DNA of 64,000 bases, taken from Lachnospiraceae bacterium. GTDB taxonomy: Bacteria; Bacillota; Clostridia; Lachnospirales; Lachnospiraceae. The first letter of the stretch is position 1, and the number at the start of each line of letters is the position of its first letter. Positions 7,934-18,834 of the stretch are shown in pieces. The notes beneath the pieces were generated by a model, which was not told where the DNA came from, searched no databases, and worked only from the letters and a program-made list of their open reading frames with translations. The stretch is taken from NCBI GenBank assembly GCA_022792535.1, contig JAAWBG010000021.1, positions 1-64,000 of the forward strand, given 5' to 3'. Position numbers and translations under genes: made by a program.

Positions 7934-8629
7934 ATGAAAAGTATTCTGGTTTGCGATGACGACAAAGAAATTGTAGACGCCATAGAAATTTATTTACAGC
8001 AGGAAGGGTATTTGATCCTGAAAGCCTATGATGGGGAACAGGCATTGGAAATGCTGAAAGAACATGAGGTGCATCTTTTGATTATAGACGTTATGATGCC
8101 CAAATTGGACGGAATCCGCGCAACCTTGAAGATTCGGGAGAAAAGCAGTATTCCCATTATTATTTTGTCTGCAAAGTCGGAGGATGCAGATAAGATTTTA
8201 GGCTTAAATATCGGAGCAGACGATTATGTGACAAAGCCTTTTAATCCGCTGGAACTGGTGGCGCGGGTAAAATCCCAACTGAGACGTTATACCCAGCTTG
8301 GAAATGTGGCAGAAGGCAGCAAACGGCTCTATCAGGTAGATGGACTGGTGATCAATGATGATCTGAAGGAAGTGACGGTAGATGACATGCCGGTAAAACT
8401 TACGCCTATTGAATACAATATACTGCTGCTGCTGGTAAAAAATCAGGGGAAGGTTTTCTCCATCAATCAGATCTATGAGAGTATCTGGAATGAAGATGCT
8501 ATAGGGGCAGATAATACGGTGGCAGTGCATATCCGCCATATCAGAGAAAAAATTGAGATCAATCCAAAGGAACCCAGATACTTGAAAGTGGTCTGGGGCG
8601 TTGGTTATAAAATTGAGAAGTCAAAATAA
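7934..8629 (+). CDS. OmpR-family two-component response regulator
   Basis: A 231-residue transcription regulator with an N-terminal receiver (residues 1-115) and a C-terminal winged-helix DNA-binding domain (about 135-230). Receiver residues visible are the acidic pair in VCDDD, the phosphorylation site Asp52 in IIDVMMP, and the conserved Lys in VTKPF. The C-terminal PVKLTPIEYNILLLL segment and the VHIRHIREK recognition helix mark the OmpR/PhoB type. I chose ATG 7934, 6 bases after GAGGTG, over the in-frame GTG at 7925. The sensor kinase starts 17 bp downstream, so the two are a cognate pair. The signal is unknown. Confidence 0.9.
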   Translation: MKSILVCDDDKEIVDAIEIYLQQEGYLILKAYDGEQALEMLKEHEVHLLIIDVMMPKLDGIRATLKIREKSSIPIIILSAKSEDADKILGLNIGADDYVTKPFNPLELVARVKSQLRRYTQLGNVAEGSKRLYQVDGLVINDDLKEVTVDDMPVKLTPIEYNILLLLVKNQGKVFSINQIYESIWNEDAIGADNTVAVHIRHIREKIEINPKEPRYLKVVWGVGYKIEKSK

Positions 8630-8646
8630 TGGAAAGTGGTGGTTAA

Positions 8647-11427
8647 GTGACAAAAGTTCGATATTCTACCGGTTTGAAAATTGTTGCGGTTGCAGCGAAT
8701 CAGATATTTTCTGTGCTGCTGGTATTGTTTGTGATTATTTTAACGGTACTGTTTCAGAAAGATATTTTAGATTTTGGAGATTTGAAGAATAAGTCTTTTC
8801 CAGCTTCTTCCTATTTTTCTTCCCAATTTCAGAATACTGCAGAGGAGCTTTTACAATTTGTGGATCTGCGCAGAAAGTTTGAGACAGATGGGAGTTATGA
8901 CAGCGAAAAGCCAGTAAACATTTGGAGCTATTATAACCGCAAAGAGGTTACAGGCAGAAAAGGAAGCAGCTTTCGATATTTTTTGGGAGATCTGTCAGAA
9001 TGGTCCAGGGGATACACCAAATCCACCTTTGAATTTGTGTCAGAATATTATATTGATCAGGACATAATGGATCAGAGCATTCATTTGAAACGAAATATTT
9101 ATAAAAATGGAGAGTCTGTACTGAGTGAGGAAAAGACCATTTCCGGGTTAGGAGAGATGACAGCGGAACTGCAGGGGATCATCGTAGAGAATGTGGAACA
9201 TTATTACGGAGGCTCTTACAGCGTGTCCAGAACAGAAGTACCAAAGACCCAGGTCTTAGAAACAGAATCGTCAGCAGCTTCAGAAGGGTTCCAGGAAGAA
9301 GCGGATGTTTCTGATTCAGAGGCTGGGGCAGCAGAGGAAGATGTCCTGCCGGCAGCGGAAAAATTAAGTGAAATTGTCCAGAAAGTGATTGACGGAAAAT
9401 TATATGAGCTGACGGGAGGAGAATTGGTACTGCTCTTACGAGATATGGAAATGGAAAATTTTCAAAGTGCTGCCAATTATGAGTTTATAGATGAAGATTA
9501 TCTTCCAATAGAAAGCCAGGGGATCTGGGAAAATTTTATCAAGGGAAACTGTTCTATGGAACAGATGTGCAATGCCTATGGCGCTTTAGAATATGTGCTG
9601 GATCATATTGGCGGGGAGATCAACCAATACAAGAAATGTTTGAATCAGTATAATCTTGCAGAGAAAGGAACCAATGTTTCTTACTGGATCAGCAAAGAGC
9701 AGGAGGACATTATCTATACAAACATAAAGGAACCATTGGATATTCCTCTGGCGGAATATGGAAAGAAAAAAGGAAAGTATGTTTTTTACCAGGAAAATGA
9801 TATTCGTCTTGAGACCAATGTAAAAGGCATGGAGGAGGTATTTTATGACAGTCTGGAACCACAGTATGGCGGAAAGGGAAGTGTAATCTTCGTCTGTGTG
9901 GATACAAAATTTCCTTGTGAAGATATATACTCAAATGCAAAAGCGGAATACAACAGAATGCGTCCCTGGATCTATCTGAGTGTGATTGGAGTGACAGTCA
10001 GCGTTGCAGTCTGTCTGATCTGTCTGATTTATCTCAGTATGGCGGCAGGCAGAAGAGAAGGGGAAAATGTGATCTGCCTAAACTTGTTTGACCGGATTCC
10101 TACGGAGATTTTATATATTTTAATGATCGCCACAGGAGTGATTTGTTTTCTGCTGTTTGGAGCGCTGCTGTTTCGGTTTGGCGGCGAAGAGCTTAGCGGA
10201 CTGCTGATTATGTCAGGAGTACTGACATTTTTCACAACAGCCCTTTTGTCTACCTTTTATCTGAGCTTTGTGCGCAGGATTCGGGCGGGGATATTGTGGA
10301 ATCAAAGTATTCTTCACTGGTTTGTAAGGGGAATTGGTATGGTATTTGAGAATCGAAAATCTTCTACGAAGGTATTGCTGTGGTTTGGCCTGCATCTGCT
10401 GTTGTGCGGCGTCCTGTTATATTATATGCTGAATAATGCCTATAAAGAAGATGTTATGATTTTGGGAACACTTGCATTTTTACTGCTCTGCGGAGTGGAG
10501 GGGGTGCTGATTGTCCGGGAAGGAGTACAGCGAAACAAAGTGCTGGAAGGAATACGGAAAATCTCCGGCGGCGACCTGGAATACAAAATTGCGGTGGAGG
10601 AATTAAAGGGAGATAATCGGAGACTGGCAGAGGAAGTGAATAACATTGGAGACGGTTTGTTTCACGCAGTAGATGACAATATGCGGAATGAACATTTGAA
10701 GACAGATCTGATCACCAATGTATCTCATGATATCAAAACACCCTTAACATCCATTATCAATTACGTAGATCTCCTGAAACGAGAGGATCTGCAGAATGAG
10801 CGGGTTCAGAGCTATATTGCGGTTTTGGACAGCAAATCTCAGCGGCTGAAGCAATTGACGGAGGATCTGGTGGAGGCGTCAAAAGTCAGTTCCGGGAATA
10901 TTAAACTGGAAATGGAACGGATCAATCTGGTGGAACTGATTCACCAGACAGAAGGAGAATTTGATGAAAAATTTCAGGCAAAAGGATTAGCAGTTATTAC
11001 AAATCTGCCGAAAGAGCCGGTGGTGGTTTTGGCAGATGGAAGGCGTATCTGGCGGGTACTGGAAAATCTTTATAATAATGTAGCGAAGTATGCCATGAAA
11101 AATACGCGGGTGTATGTGGATATGGAGGCAGATGGAGAACAGGTGTGGTTTTCCATTAAAAATATTTCAGAGAATCCGCTGAATATTCAGGCAGATGAAT
11201 TGACAGAGCGTTTTATTCGGGGAGATATTTCCAGAAACACAGAAGGCAGCGGATTGGGGCTGTCTATTGCCAAAAACCTTACGGATCTCATGGGAGGGAC
11301 CTTTGAGATCTACTTAGATGGGGATTTGTTTAAAGCAACCCTGGGATTTCGGCAGGAACCGGCTAGCCGGAATCTGCCGGAGAGAGAAAAGCCAAAGACA
11401 GAAGAGATAGAGACAGAAGAGGGATAA
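8647..11427 (+). CDS. Multi-pass membrane sensor histidine kinase
   Basis: A 926-residue kinase with a GTG start. One membrane span lies at about residues 11-35, then an exported region of some 400 residues that includes a Glu/Ala-rich stretch near 200-240. Five further spans cluster between about 437 and 630. The kinase core has the phospho-accepting His694 in NVSHDIKTPLTS, an N-box (ENLYNNVAKYA) near 810-820, and a GSGLGLSIAKNL G-box near 870-880. The Glu/Lys-rich tail is short. It pairs with the OmpR-type regulator just upstream. The large extracellular part with a multi-span block differs from the common two-span design and may sense an envelope or peptide signal; that is inference. A hairpin without a T-run follows (11431-11469). 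Confidence 0.88.
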   Translation: MTKVRYSTGLKIVAVAANQIFSVLLVLFVIILTVLFQKDILDFGDLKNKSFPASSYFSSQFQNTAEELLQFVDLRRKFETDGSYDSEKPVNIWSYYNRKEVTGRKGSSFRYFLGDLSEWSRGYTKSTFEFVSEYYIDQDIMDQSIHLKRNIYKNGESVLSEEKTISGLGEMTAELQGIIVENVEHYYGGSYSVSRTEVPKTQVLETESSAASEGFQEEADVSDSEAGAAEEDVLPAAEKLSEIVQKVIDGKLYELTGGELVLLLRDMEMENFQSAANYEFIDEDYLPIESQGIWENFIKGNCSMEQMCNAYGALEYVLDHIGGEINQYKKCLNQYNLAEKGTNVSYWISKEQEDIIYTNIKEPLDIPLAEYGKKKGKYVFYQENDIRLETNVKGMEEVFYDSLEPQYGGKGSVIFVCVDTKFPCEDIYSNAKAEYNRMRPWIYLSVIGVTVSVAVCLICLIYLSMAAGRREGENVICLNLFDRIPTEILYILMIATGVICFLLFGALLFRFGGEELSGLLIMSGVLTFFTTALLSTFYLSFVRRIRAGILWNQSILHWFVRGIGMVFENRKSSTKVLLWFGLHLLLCGVLLYYMLNNAYKEDVMILGTLAFLLLCGVEGVLIVREGVQRNKVLEGIRKISGGDLEYKIAVEELKGDNRRLAEEVNNIGDGLFHAVDDNMRNEHLKTDLITNVSHDIKTPLTSIINYVDLLKREDLQNERVQSYIAVLDSKSQRLKQLTEDLVEASKVSSGNIKLEMERINLVELIHQTEGEFDEKFQAKGLAVITNLPKEPVVVLADGRRIWRVLENLYNNVAKYAMKNTRVYVDMEADGEQVWFSIKNISENPLNIQADELTERFIRGDISRNTEGSGLGLSIAKNLTDLMGGTFEIYLDGDLFKATLGFRQEPASRNLPEREKPKTEEIETEEG

Positions 11428-11612
11428 CCGTGGGTCAGAGTACAGGATAGAGCGCTGTGCTCTGGCCCATTGCAAATACTAATTTTACGCATAAAATGTC
11501 AAATCGTACTTTTGTTCTTGCAGTAATAGGAAAAAACCTCTATAATAGAAATATCTTTACCTTTCGTTAAAAACAGTGATAAGAGTAAAATGTGTGATGG
11601 TGAAAAAGCATA

Positions 11613-11621
11613 TGATATAAT
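11613..11621 (+). promoter_or_regulatory. Extended -10 promoter for the hybrid kinase
   Basis: TGATATAAT, an extended -10, lies 27 bp before the ATG of the hybrid kinase. No convincing -35 is seen. Confidence 0.4.
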
Positions 11622-11648
11622 AGAGTTATAGAGGAATGGTGGAAAGTT

Positions 11649-14012
11649 ATGAGAGAAAAAAGCCAGTTAGAAAAAATATTGGATAACATCACAGGAACCT
11701 CTATTTTTGTTACCGCCCAGGACAGCAATGAGATATTGTATGTAAATGAACGGGTGAAAAAAATGAAGCCTGGAATCAGACCAGGAAACATTTGTGATGA
11801 GGTGTGGAAATGCGGCCGCAGACATTGTCCGGCTTGTAATATGGGAGACCAGGAGAGCAGCATGGTGACCAGCTATGATGTACCTTTTGGAAAATTTGTA
11901 GATATTAGTGCCACCAAGATTATGTGGGAGGGCAAGAGGCCGGCCCATCTTGTGTCTGTCAGCAGTCATATTTTAGAGGATATGGATCAGGAACAGGAAC
12001 TTGGCAGACAGCAGATGCAGATTGCAGTATCCCAGATTTACACCATGGTGATATCGGTAAATCTTACGAAGAATACATATTTTATGATAGAGTATGCAGA
12101 CTTTGACAGTCATTGCGCTTCTGTTTCCGGTAATTTTGACGAGTTGATTGAACAGGGCGCCAGAAGTATGCACTCAGATTATCAGGAAGCTTTTGTGAAA
12201 AATTTCAGCCGGGAAAGTCTTTTGGAACTGTACAGCAAAGGGGAGAATTCCAGGTATATGGAACATCGGCAGATGGGCGATGATGGAATCTACCATTGGA
12301 CGGATACCCATGTGATCCGCATTGATAACCCTTATAATGATGATATCATACAGATTTCATTGAGCCGAAATATTGATGAGCGCAAAAAGATGGAAGCCCA
12401 GATGAAGGAAGTTCTCTATAAACAGCAGGAAGTCAGCAAACGATTTGCCATCAGTATTCGAAATATGTATGATAATATTTATGAGGCAGATCTGATTCGA
12501 GGAGATGTCTATAATTTCCGATACGACGATCTTGGTCTTACCAAAGTTCTGATTGAACAAAGCTACCATGAGATGGTGGAAGAGACTGCAGTGGAGGTAG
12601 TCTGTGCCGGATGCAAACAGATATATCTTGACAATATGTCTGTGAATATGCTGAAAAAGCGTTTGCTGGAAGAGGAAAAATCCTTATATTTTGAATATCG
12701 GCGAAGGAGGCAGGATGGAGAATGCCGCTGGTATTCCAACCTGATACAGCTTATTTCTGAGGATCACCATGATTTTCGAGTTATGATTTTTTCACGGGAT
12801 ATAGATGACATCCGACGCAAAGATGAGGAGAAGAGACAAGAATTACAGGATGCTCTGGCTGTTGCAGAACGGGCAAATCGAACGAAGTCGGAGTTTATTT
12901 CCAGAATGTCCCACGATATTCGAACGCCGATTAATGCTATTGTAGGAATGTCGAATATTGCGGCCGCTAATCTGGAACAACCAGAGAAGGTTGCGGACTG
13001 TCTGAGGAAAATGGAACTTTCTACACAATTTCTTTTGTCTATGGTCAATGATATTTTGGATATGTCCAAGATTGAGAGCGGGAAACTTACGATTATGAAA
13101 AAAGAATTCCAGCTGCGTGACATGGTGCAGGGAATGGCGGGAATGCTTGCGATTCGCGCCAAGGAAAAGAAACAGACATTTCGGGTTGTGATAGAAGATA
13201 ACGTGGCGGAGACTTATCTTGGCGATGAGATGCGGCTGAATCAGATTTTGCTGAATCTGTTGAGCAATGCCTTAAAATACACAGGGGAAGGCGGAGAGAT
13301 TTCTCTGAACATAGAACAGATGCAGCAGCAGGAAGACAAGGCGGTCCTGCGGATTCAAGTGGCGGATAATGGAATAGGAATGAGTGAGGAATTCCAGAAA
13401 GTATTGTTTGAGCCGTTTGAGCAGGAGAATTCTACCGAAGGGAGAATTTTTGAGAGCAGCGGATTAGGACTTTCCATTACAAATAAGCTGGTACAGCTGA
13501 TGGGCGGAAAGATTCATTTTACCAGCAAGCGGCAGGAGGGCACCGTATTTGTGGTAGAGCTTCCCTTCCAGGTGAAGCCGGGAGAGCAGACAGAAGTCCA
13601 GGAAAAGCACGATGCCCATGAAATAGAAGGATTTCATGGAGAGCGTGTGCTGGTGGTGGAAGACAATGAGATCAATTTAGAGATTGTACAGACCATATTA
13701 GAAGGCTGGAATCTAAAAGTGGATTCGGCAGAAAATGGCCTGGTGGCAGTGGAGAAATTTCGAGATTCAGAACCGGGATGGTATCAGCTTGTCTTGATGG
13801 ATATTCGTATGCCGGTGATGGATGGTATTACAGCCACCAAGGAGATACGGGGACTGAATCATACCGATGCGGCCGCCATACCGATTATGGCGTTGACTGC
13901 CAATGCCTTTCAGGGAGAAGAAAGAGATATAGAAGAAATGGGATTGGATGAATATTTGACAAAGCCCATTGAGATGAAATTGTTATACCAAAAGATCAAA
14001 GAGTTTATATAA
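11649..14012 (+). CDS. PAS-domain hybrid histidine kinase with C-terminal receiver
   Basis: A 787-residue soluble hybrid kinase with no membrane span. The N-terminal part (to about 400) holds a PAS-like domain with a cysteine cluster (CDEVWKCGRRHCPACNMG near 50-66) and two further PAS/PAC-like segments ending in IQISLSRNIDERKK and VMIFSRDIDDIRRK. The HisKA helix carries His422 in MSHDIRTP; the ATPase has NLLSNALKYTGEGG and SSGLGLSITNKL. A receiver follows (about 665-785) with phospho-acceptor Asp718 in LMDIRMP. The N-terminal cysteines resemble redox- or metal-binding PAS domains of Lachnospiraceae kinases, but the ligand is unknown. The aconitase-family gene starts 18 bp downstream, so they may be co-transcribed. 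Confidence 0.85.
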   Translation: MREKSQLEKILDNITGTSIFVTAQDSNEILYVNERVKKMKPGIRPGNICDEVWKCGRRHCPACNMGDQESSMVTSYDVPFGKFVDISATKIMWEGKRPAHLVSVSSHILEDMDQEQELGRQQMQIAVSQIYTMVISVNLTKNTYFMIEYADFDSHCASVSGNFDELIEQGARSMHSDYQEAFVKNFSRESLLELYSKGENSRYMEHRQMGDDGIYHWTDTHVIRIDNPYNDDIIQISLSRNIDERKKMEAQMKEVLYKQQEVSKRFAISIRNMYDNIYEADLIRGDVYNFRYDDLGLTKVLIEQSYHEMVEETAVEVVCAGCKQIYLDNMSVNMLKKRLLEEEKSLYFEYRRRRQDGECRWYSNLIQLISEDHHDFRVMIFSRDIDDIRRKDEEKRQELQDALAVAERANRTKSEFISRMSHDIRTPINAIVGMSNIAAANLEQPEKVADCLRKMELSTQFLLSMVNDILDMSKIESGKLTIMKKEFQLRDMVQGMAGMLAIRAKEKKQTFRVVIEDNVAETYLGDEMRLNQILLNLLSNALKYTGEGGEISLNIEQMQQQEDKAVLRIQVADNGIGMSEEFQKVLFEPFEQENSTEGRIFESSGLGLSITNKLVQLMGGKIHFTSKRQEGTVFVVELPFQVKPGEQTEVQEKHDAHEIEGFHGERVLVVEDNEINLEIVQTILEGWNLKVDSAENGLVAVEKFRDSEPGWYQLVLMDIRMPVMDGITATKEIRGLNHTDAAAIPIMALTANAFQGEERDIEEMGLDEYLTKPIEMKLLYQKIKEFI

Positions 14013-14030
14013 AATTTAGGAGGAAATAGA

Positions 14031-16328
14031 ATGATAAAATTACATGACGGAGGCGTATATCTTGTAAATGGTACGTCTTTGATTGATGACAATGCACAGG
14101 CGGCTGCTGCAGTTCAGGCAGAGACAGGAGTATCTGCAGACAGAGAAGAGGCGGCTAAAAATACGATTGCCTATGGCATTTTGGATGCTCATAATACCTC
14201 TGGCAGTATGGAGAAATTAAAGATCAAATTTGATAAATTGACTTCTCATGATATTACTTTTGTGGGAATTATTCAGACAGCAAGAGCATCTGGGCTGGAG
14301 AAATTTCCAGTGCCCTATGTGCTTACCAACTGCCACAATTCCTTATGTGCAGTGGGAGGAACCATCAACGAGGATGATCACATGTTTGGGCTGTCTTGTG
14401 CCAAGCGTTATGGCGGAATCTATGTGCCCCCTCACCAGGCGGTGATTCATCAGTTTGCAAGGGAGATGCTTGCAGGAGGCGGAAAGATGATTCTGGGTTC
14501 CGATTCTCACACGAGATACGGGGCTTTAGGTACTATGGCAATGGGAGAAGGGGGACCAGAGCTGGTAAAACAGCTTTTAAATAAGACTTATGATATCAAC
14601 ATGCCTCAGGTAGTGGGAGTTTATCTCACCGGCAAACCAGAGCGGGGCGTGGGACCCCAGGATGTGGCTCTTGCCATTATCGGAGCGGTGTTTGCTAATG
14701 GTTATGTGAACAATAAAGTGATGGAATTCGTAGGTCCTGGCGTTGCCGCTTTAAGTGCAGACTTCAGAATCGGAATTGACGTTATGACTACGGAGACTAC
14801 CTGTCTGTCCTCAATCTGGAAAACCGATGATACCATTCGGGAATTTTATGAGATTCATGGAAGAAAAGAGGAATATCGAGAATTAAATCCGGGACAGGTC
14901 GCTTACTATGATGGAATGATTGAGGTGGATCTGAGTAAGATAAAGCCAATGATTGCTATGCCTTTCCACCCAAGCAATACCTATACCATTGAAGAGTTAA
15001 ATCAGAATTTAATGGATATTTTAGATGACTGTGAGAAAAAAGCCCAGGTCAGCCTGGATGGAGCAGTGGAGTTTACCTTAAAGGATAAAGTGAGAGACGG
15101 AAGACTTTATGTAGATCAGGGAATTATTGCAGGCTGTGCAGGAGGAGGATTTGAAAACATCTGCGACGCGGCAGATATTTTGGAAGGAGCCAGCATTGGC
15201 GCCGATGAATTTACCTTAAGCGTATATCCGGCCAGCACGCCGATCTATATGGAATTGATGAGAAATGGGGCGGCGGCGGCCCTTATGGAATCAGGTGCAA
15301 TTTTAAAGACTGCATTCTGCGGACCCTGCTTTGGGGCAGGAGATACGCCGGGAAATAATGGATTTTCCATTCGTCATTCCACCAGAAACTTCCCTAACCG
15401 AGAGGGAAGTAAGCTTCAGAGCGGACAGATTGCTTCCGTAGCCCTGATGGATGCCCGTTCTATTGCGGCAACTGCTGCAAATAAGGGATATCTGACTGCT
15501 GCAACAGATCTTGATGTCAATTACAGCAAACCAAAGTATTATTTTGATCATCAGATTTATGCAAACCGTGTATTTGACAGCAAAGGTGTGGCGGACGCTT
15601 CTCAGGAGATCAAGTTTGGCCCTAATATCAAGGACTGGCCTGCAATGAGTGAACTGCCTCAGAATATGGTGCTGAAAGTGGTTTCTGAGATTCATGATCC
15701 GGTGACCACTACGGATGAATTGATTCCTTCCGGGGAGACATCCTCTTATCGTTCCAATCCTCTGGGACTGGCAGAATTTACTTTGTCCAGAAAAGATCCA
15801 GCTTATGTGGGACGGGCAAAGGAGATCCAGAAAGCTCAGAAAGCGATGGAAGAGGGAACCTGTCCCGTAGAGGCGTTGGAAGAGTTAGGACCGGTGATGG
15901 ATGCTGTGAACAAAGCTTTTCCAGAAAAGGACATTCCCAAGACAAAGGAAATAGGTTTTGGAAGTACCATCTTTGCGGTAAAACCAGGAGATGGCTCTGC
16001 AAGAGAGCAGGCTGCTTCCTGCCAGAAAGTGTTGGGAGGCTGGGCCAATATAGCCAATGAATATGCCACCAAACGGTATCGTTCCAATCTGATTAACTGG
16101 GGTATGCTTCCCCTTTTGATTCCAGAAGGAGAACTGCCTTTTGCCAATGGAGATTATCTGTTTCTTCCTGATATCCGCAAGGCGGTGGAAGAGCGGAGCA
16201 CAGAGATTCCAGCTTATGTGGTGAAAGATGGAAATTTGCAGAAGATTACCTTGGGAATGGGTGAACTGACAGAGGATGAGCGTGAGATTATTTTAAAGGG
16301 ATGCTTGATCAATTATTATAGAGGATAG
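14031..16328 (+). CDS. Aconitase-family hydratase
   Basis: A 765-residue iron-sulfur hydro-lyase of the aconitase/isopropylmalate isomerase superfamily. Visible parts are [20 protein letters not shown] near 157-176, the cluster cysteine pair in FCGPCFGAG near 427-435, and a C-terminal swivel domain with [10 protein letters not shown] and [14 protein letters not shown]. It carries both the large (LeuC/AcnA-like) and swivel domains in one chain, like aconitase. It would interconvert citrate and isocitrate, giving 2-oxoglutarate precursors in an incomplete TCA route; the exact substrate cannot be fixed from sequence and the family is often labelled only 'hydratase'. The start follows AGGAGG closely. 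It sits 18 bp after a hybrid kinase and 10 bp before an AI-2E transporter gene. Confidence 0.85.
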   Translation: MIKLHDGGVYLVNGTSLIDDNAQAAAAVQAETGVSADREEAAKNTIAYGILDAHNTSGSMEKLKIKFDKLTSHDITFVGIIQTARASGLEKFPVPYVLTNCHNSLCAVGGTINEDDHMFGLSCAKRYGGIYVPPHQAVIHQFAREMLAGGGKMILGSDSHTRYGALGTMAMGEGGPELVKQLLNKTYDINMPQVVGVYLTGKPERGVGPQDVALAIIGAVFANGYVNNKVMEFVGPGVAALSADFRIGIDVMTTETTCLSSIWKTDDTIREFYEIHGRKEEYRELNPGQVAYYDGMIEVDLSKIKPMIAMPFHPSNTYTIEELNQNLMDILDDCEKKAQVSLDGAVEFTLKDKVRDGRLYVDQGIIAGCAGGGFENICDAADILEGASIGADEFTLSVYPASTPIYMELMRNGAAAALMESGAILKTAFCGPCFGAGDTPGNNGFSIRHSTRNFPNREGSKLQSGQIASVALMDARSIAATAANKGYLTAATDLDVNYSKPKYYFDHQIYANRVFDSKGVADASQEIKFGPNIKDWPAMSELPQNMVLKVVSEIHDPVTTTDELIPSGETSSYRSNPLGLAEFTLSRKDPAYVGRAKEIQKAQKAMEEGTCPVEALEELGPVMDAVNKAFPEKDIPKTKEIGFGSTIFAVKPGDGSAREQAASCQKVLGGWANIANEYATKRYRSNLINWGMLPLLIPEGELPFANGDYLFLPDIRKAVEERSTEIPAYVVKDGNLQKITLGMGELTEDEREIILKGCLINYYRG

Positions 16329-16338
16329 GAGATTTATT

Positions 16339-17673
16339 TTGGAAGATCAGGAGAGGAAACAAGAAGATCAGAAGACAAATTGGAATATCAGACCTTATCT
16401 TGCAATTGGACTGACGTCTTTTCTGGTAATTATTATGAGTATGTCATTTTTCTTTCTGATATACCGTTATCATGGAGTTACCCAATTGCTGGATAAGCTG
16501 ATGCTGATTTTACAGCCTATTATCATAGGATTGATACTGGCGTATTTGATGACCCCTATTGTCAATTTTGAGGAACGTCATCTGCTGCCTTTGATGAAAG
16601 AGAAGATGAAGAATCAGAAAAAGGCAGAGAAATTGGTGCGGGGCCTGAGTGTGACAGGGGCATTGGTGTTTGTGATTGTGATTATCGGAGTGCTGCTGCA
16701 GATGGTGATACCGGAATTGTACCGGAGCATCAATGGAATGATTGGAACCCTGCCCAGACAGGTCAATAGTTTTATGGATTGGCTCAGCGAGTATATCAGC
16801 TCAGACAGCGAGATTTCCGGTTATCTGGAAATGGGACTGACCAAAGGAACAGAATTTTTTGAAAACTGGGCCCGGACAGAATTCCTGCCTCAGACCAAAA
16901 ATATTATAGCGGGACTTACCTCAGGGGTGATTATCGCGGTAAAACTCTTGTTTAATGTAGTCATCGGCATTATCATTTCCATTTATGTGCTGATGAGCAA
17001 AGAGACTTTTATCGGTCAGAGCAAGAAGATTGTCTACGCTGTATTTCCGGGAAGACAGGCCAATGCCATTATTCACACCGTACATAAGAGCAATGAGATT
17101 TTCGGCGGATTTATTTCTGGAAAGATTCTGGATTCTCTGATTATCGGCCTTTTGTGTTTCGGATGTCTGTCTGTAATGAAGATGCCTTATACGGTTCTGG
17201 TCAGCGTAATTGTAGGCGTGACAAATGTCATCCCATTTTTCGGTCCCTATCTGGGAGCTGTGCCCAGCGCAATTTTGATTATGCTGGCAAATCCGGTGAA
17301 AGGACTGTACTTTATTATTTTTATCGTAGTATTGCAGCAGATTGATGGAAATATTATCGGGCCTAAAATTTTGGGAGACTCCACTGGGTTATCTTCTTTC
17401 TGGGTGGTATTTGCAATTCTATGTTTCGGCGGAATCTTCGGTATTCCGGGAATGATTATAGGCGTGCCGGTATTTGCGGTGATCTTCTACATTATCCGAA
17501 ATATTCTGGATTATATTTTGAAGAAGAAGCAATTGCCCAGGGACAGCGCAAGTTATATCAAGGCAGAAAAATTAGACATAAAAACTCATAAGCTGATCTG
17601 GCTGCCGGAAGAAGAGGCAGAGAAAAAACCAGGAAAGCAGAAGAAAGAAAAACTTGAAAAAGAGAAGAAATAA
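16339..17673 (+). CDS. AI-2E family transporter
   Basis: A 444-residue inner membrane protein of the AI-2E (PerM/TqsA/YdiK) family. Hydrophobic spans are seen at about residues 19-43, 55-75, 105-130, 190-220 and a block of four from 255 to 390. The family motif around DSLIIGLLCFG ... GVTNVIPFFGPYLGAVP (about 262-316) is clear. The C-terminal 35 residues are very rich in Lys and Glu and should stay in the cytoplasm. The start codon is TTG (16339) after ATAGGAG. Members export autoinducer-2 or exchange ions such as Na+/H+; which applies here is not known. Ten bases separate it from the hydratase gene. Confidence 0.88.
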   Translation: MEDQERKQEDQKTNWNIRPYLAIGLTSFLVIIMSMSFFFLIYRYHGVTQLLDKLMLILQPIIIGLILAYLMTPIVNFEERHLLPLMKEKMKNQKKAEKLVRGLSVTGALVFVIVIIGVLLQMVIPELYRSINGMIGTLPRQVNSFMDWLSEYISSDSEISGYLEMGLTKGTEFFENWARTEFLPQTKNIIAGLTSGVIIAVKLLFNVVIGIIISIYVLMSKETFIGQSKKIVYAVFPGRQANAIIHTVHKSNEIFGGFISGKILDSLIIGLLCFGCLSVMKMPYTVLVSVIVGVTNVIPFFGPYLGAVPSAILIMLANPVKGLYFIIFIVVLQQIDGNIIGPKILGDSTGLSSFWVVFAILCFGGIFGIPGMIIGVPVFAVIFYIIRNILDYILKKKQLPRDSASYIKAEKLDIKTHKLIWLPEEEAEKKPGKQKKEKLEKEKK

Positions 17674-17713
17674 ATTTTATAACGAAGATTTACAGAGTAT
17701 TTCAGAATGATTA

Positions 17714-17770
17714 AAAAGCAGATGTTCCACGTTTCTCTTATGGGAAGTATGGGAACGTCTGCTGCTTTGA
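17714..17770 (+). terminator. Probable terminator after the AI-2E gene
   Basis: Imperfect stem pairing AAAGCAGATGTTCC with GGAACGTCTGCTGCTTT around a 20-base loop, followed by a short T-rich stretch. It lies 41 bp after the stop. Confidence 0.5.
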
Positions 17771-17913
17771 TTAATAGGCCCTTGAAATTTTATAAATTTT
17801 CTACGACAAAAGAATACCTTTTTGGAGATTCGAAGATTTTACAGACAGAGAAGAGCAATTGCCATATAATGAAGAAAGTGGGAGGATAACAAAGGATAAG
17901 GGAGAGTGTGCAG

Positions 17914-18834
17914 ATGGCAGTATACGAAATAGGGAACTATATTCGTGACATGCGGATAGAACGAGGTTATTCCCAGGAAGAACTTTGCTTTGGCATTTGC
18001 TCGGTAGGCAATCTGTCTAAAATTGAGAATGGAATCCGGCTTCCCAATCGAAGGACGGTGGAAGCCATTATGCAGAGGCTGGGATGCGGCGACGTGTTTC
18101 TGCAATATTCCAGCAAAGAGGAGATGAAACAGGTGGAGATCTGCAGTCAGATTGTGCAGAAGATTGCCAATTATGAATATGAGGGTCTGGAGGAATTGGT
18201 AAATCGTTTTGAACGTACCATTACAAAGGGAGATATTCTCAATTCCCAATATTGCAGATTCACCAGAATCATACTGAAGCAGAGAGAGGATGCAGATTGG
18301 GAGAGGGGAAGCAGGGAATTAGAAGCAGTTCTTCGTATGACAAAGCCCAATGGAATTACCATGAAAGGAATTCTAAAAGGGCTTTTGACATATAATGAGA
18401 TGGCAATCCTGATCAACATTGCAAGAGACTATCGGAAGCTGGGAAAGCGAGAAGAAGCCCTAGAGATACTCTATGGTCTGAAACAATATATGGATACTCA
18501 TATGATAGACCATGAGGAAAAAGTACAGAAATATCCCATGATATTGTTTCATCTTTCTAATTTACTGATGGATGAAAAACAATACCAGGAAGTGGTAGAA
18601 CTATGTGATCAGGGAATTTCCATAAGTAAAGAAAACAACCGTTTCTGCCTGTTCTCAAGACTTTTGATCAACAGAGGAATTGCCCTGATGGAATTACAGG
18701 AAAAGGAACAAGCGAGAAAATCTTTCCTAGAAGGTTACTGTGCTTTTTACGCGTTGGGCGATAAGAGACAGTGTAAACGACTGCAGATTTACCTGAAAGA
18801 AACATGGAATTATGATATTAAGAATATTCTATAG
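17914..18834 (+). CDS. HTH transcriptional regulator with TPR-like C-terminal domain
   Basis: A 306-residue regulator. Residues about 5-65 form an XRE-type helix-turn-helix (IGNYIRDMRIERGYSQEEL ... GNLSKIENGIRLPNRRT). The rest is alpha-helical with TPR-like pairs, for instance residues about 165-190 and 235-270. This layout matches peptide-responsive RRNPP regulators (Rgg, PlcR, PrgX), in which the TPR part binds a small secreted peptide. I chose ATG 17914 over an in-frame GTG at 17908 because spacing to GGGAG is better. No small pheromone gene is evident beside it, so peptide sensing is an inference. A long-stem terminator follows. Confidence 0.8.
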   Translation: MAVYEIGNYIRDMRIERGYSQEELCFGICSVGNLSKIENGIRLPNRRTVEAIMQRLGCGDVFLQYSSKEEMKQVEICSQIVQKIANYEYEGLEELVNRFERTITKGDILNSQYCRFTRIILKQREDADWERGSRELEAVLRMTKPNGITMKGILKGLLTYNEMAILINIARDYRKLGKREEALEILYGLKQYMDTHMIDHEEKVQKYPMILFHLSNLLMDEKQYQEVVELCDQGISISKENNRFCLFSRLLINRGIALMELQEKEQARKSFLEGYCAFYALGDKRQCKRLQIYLKETWNYDIKNIL

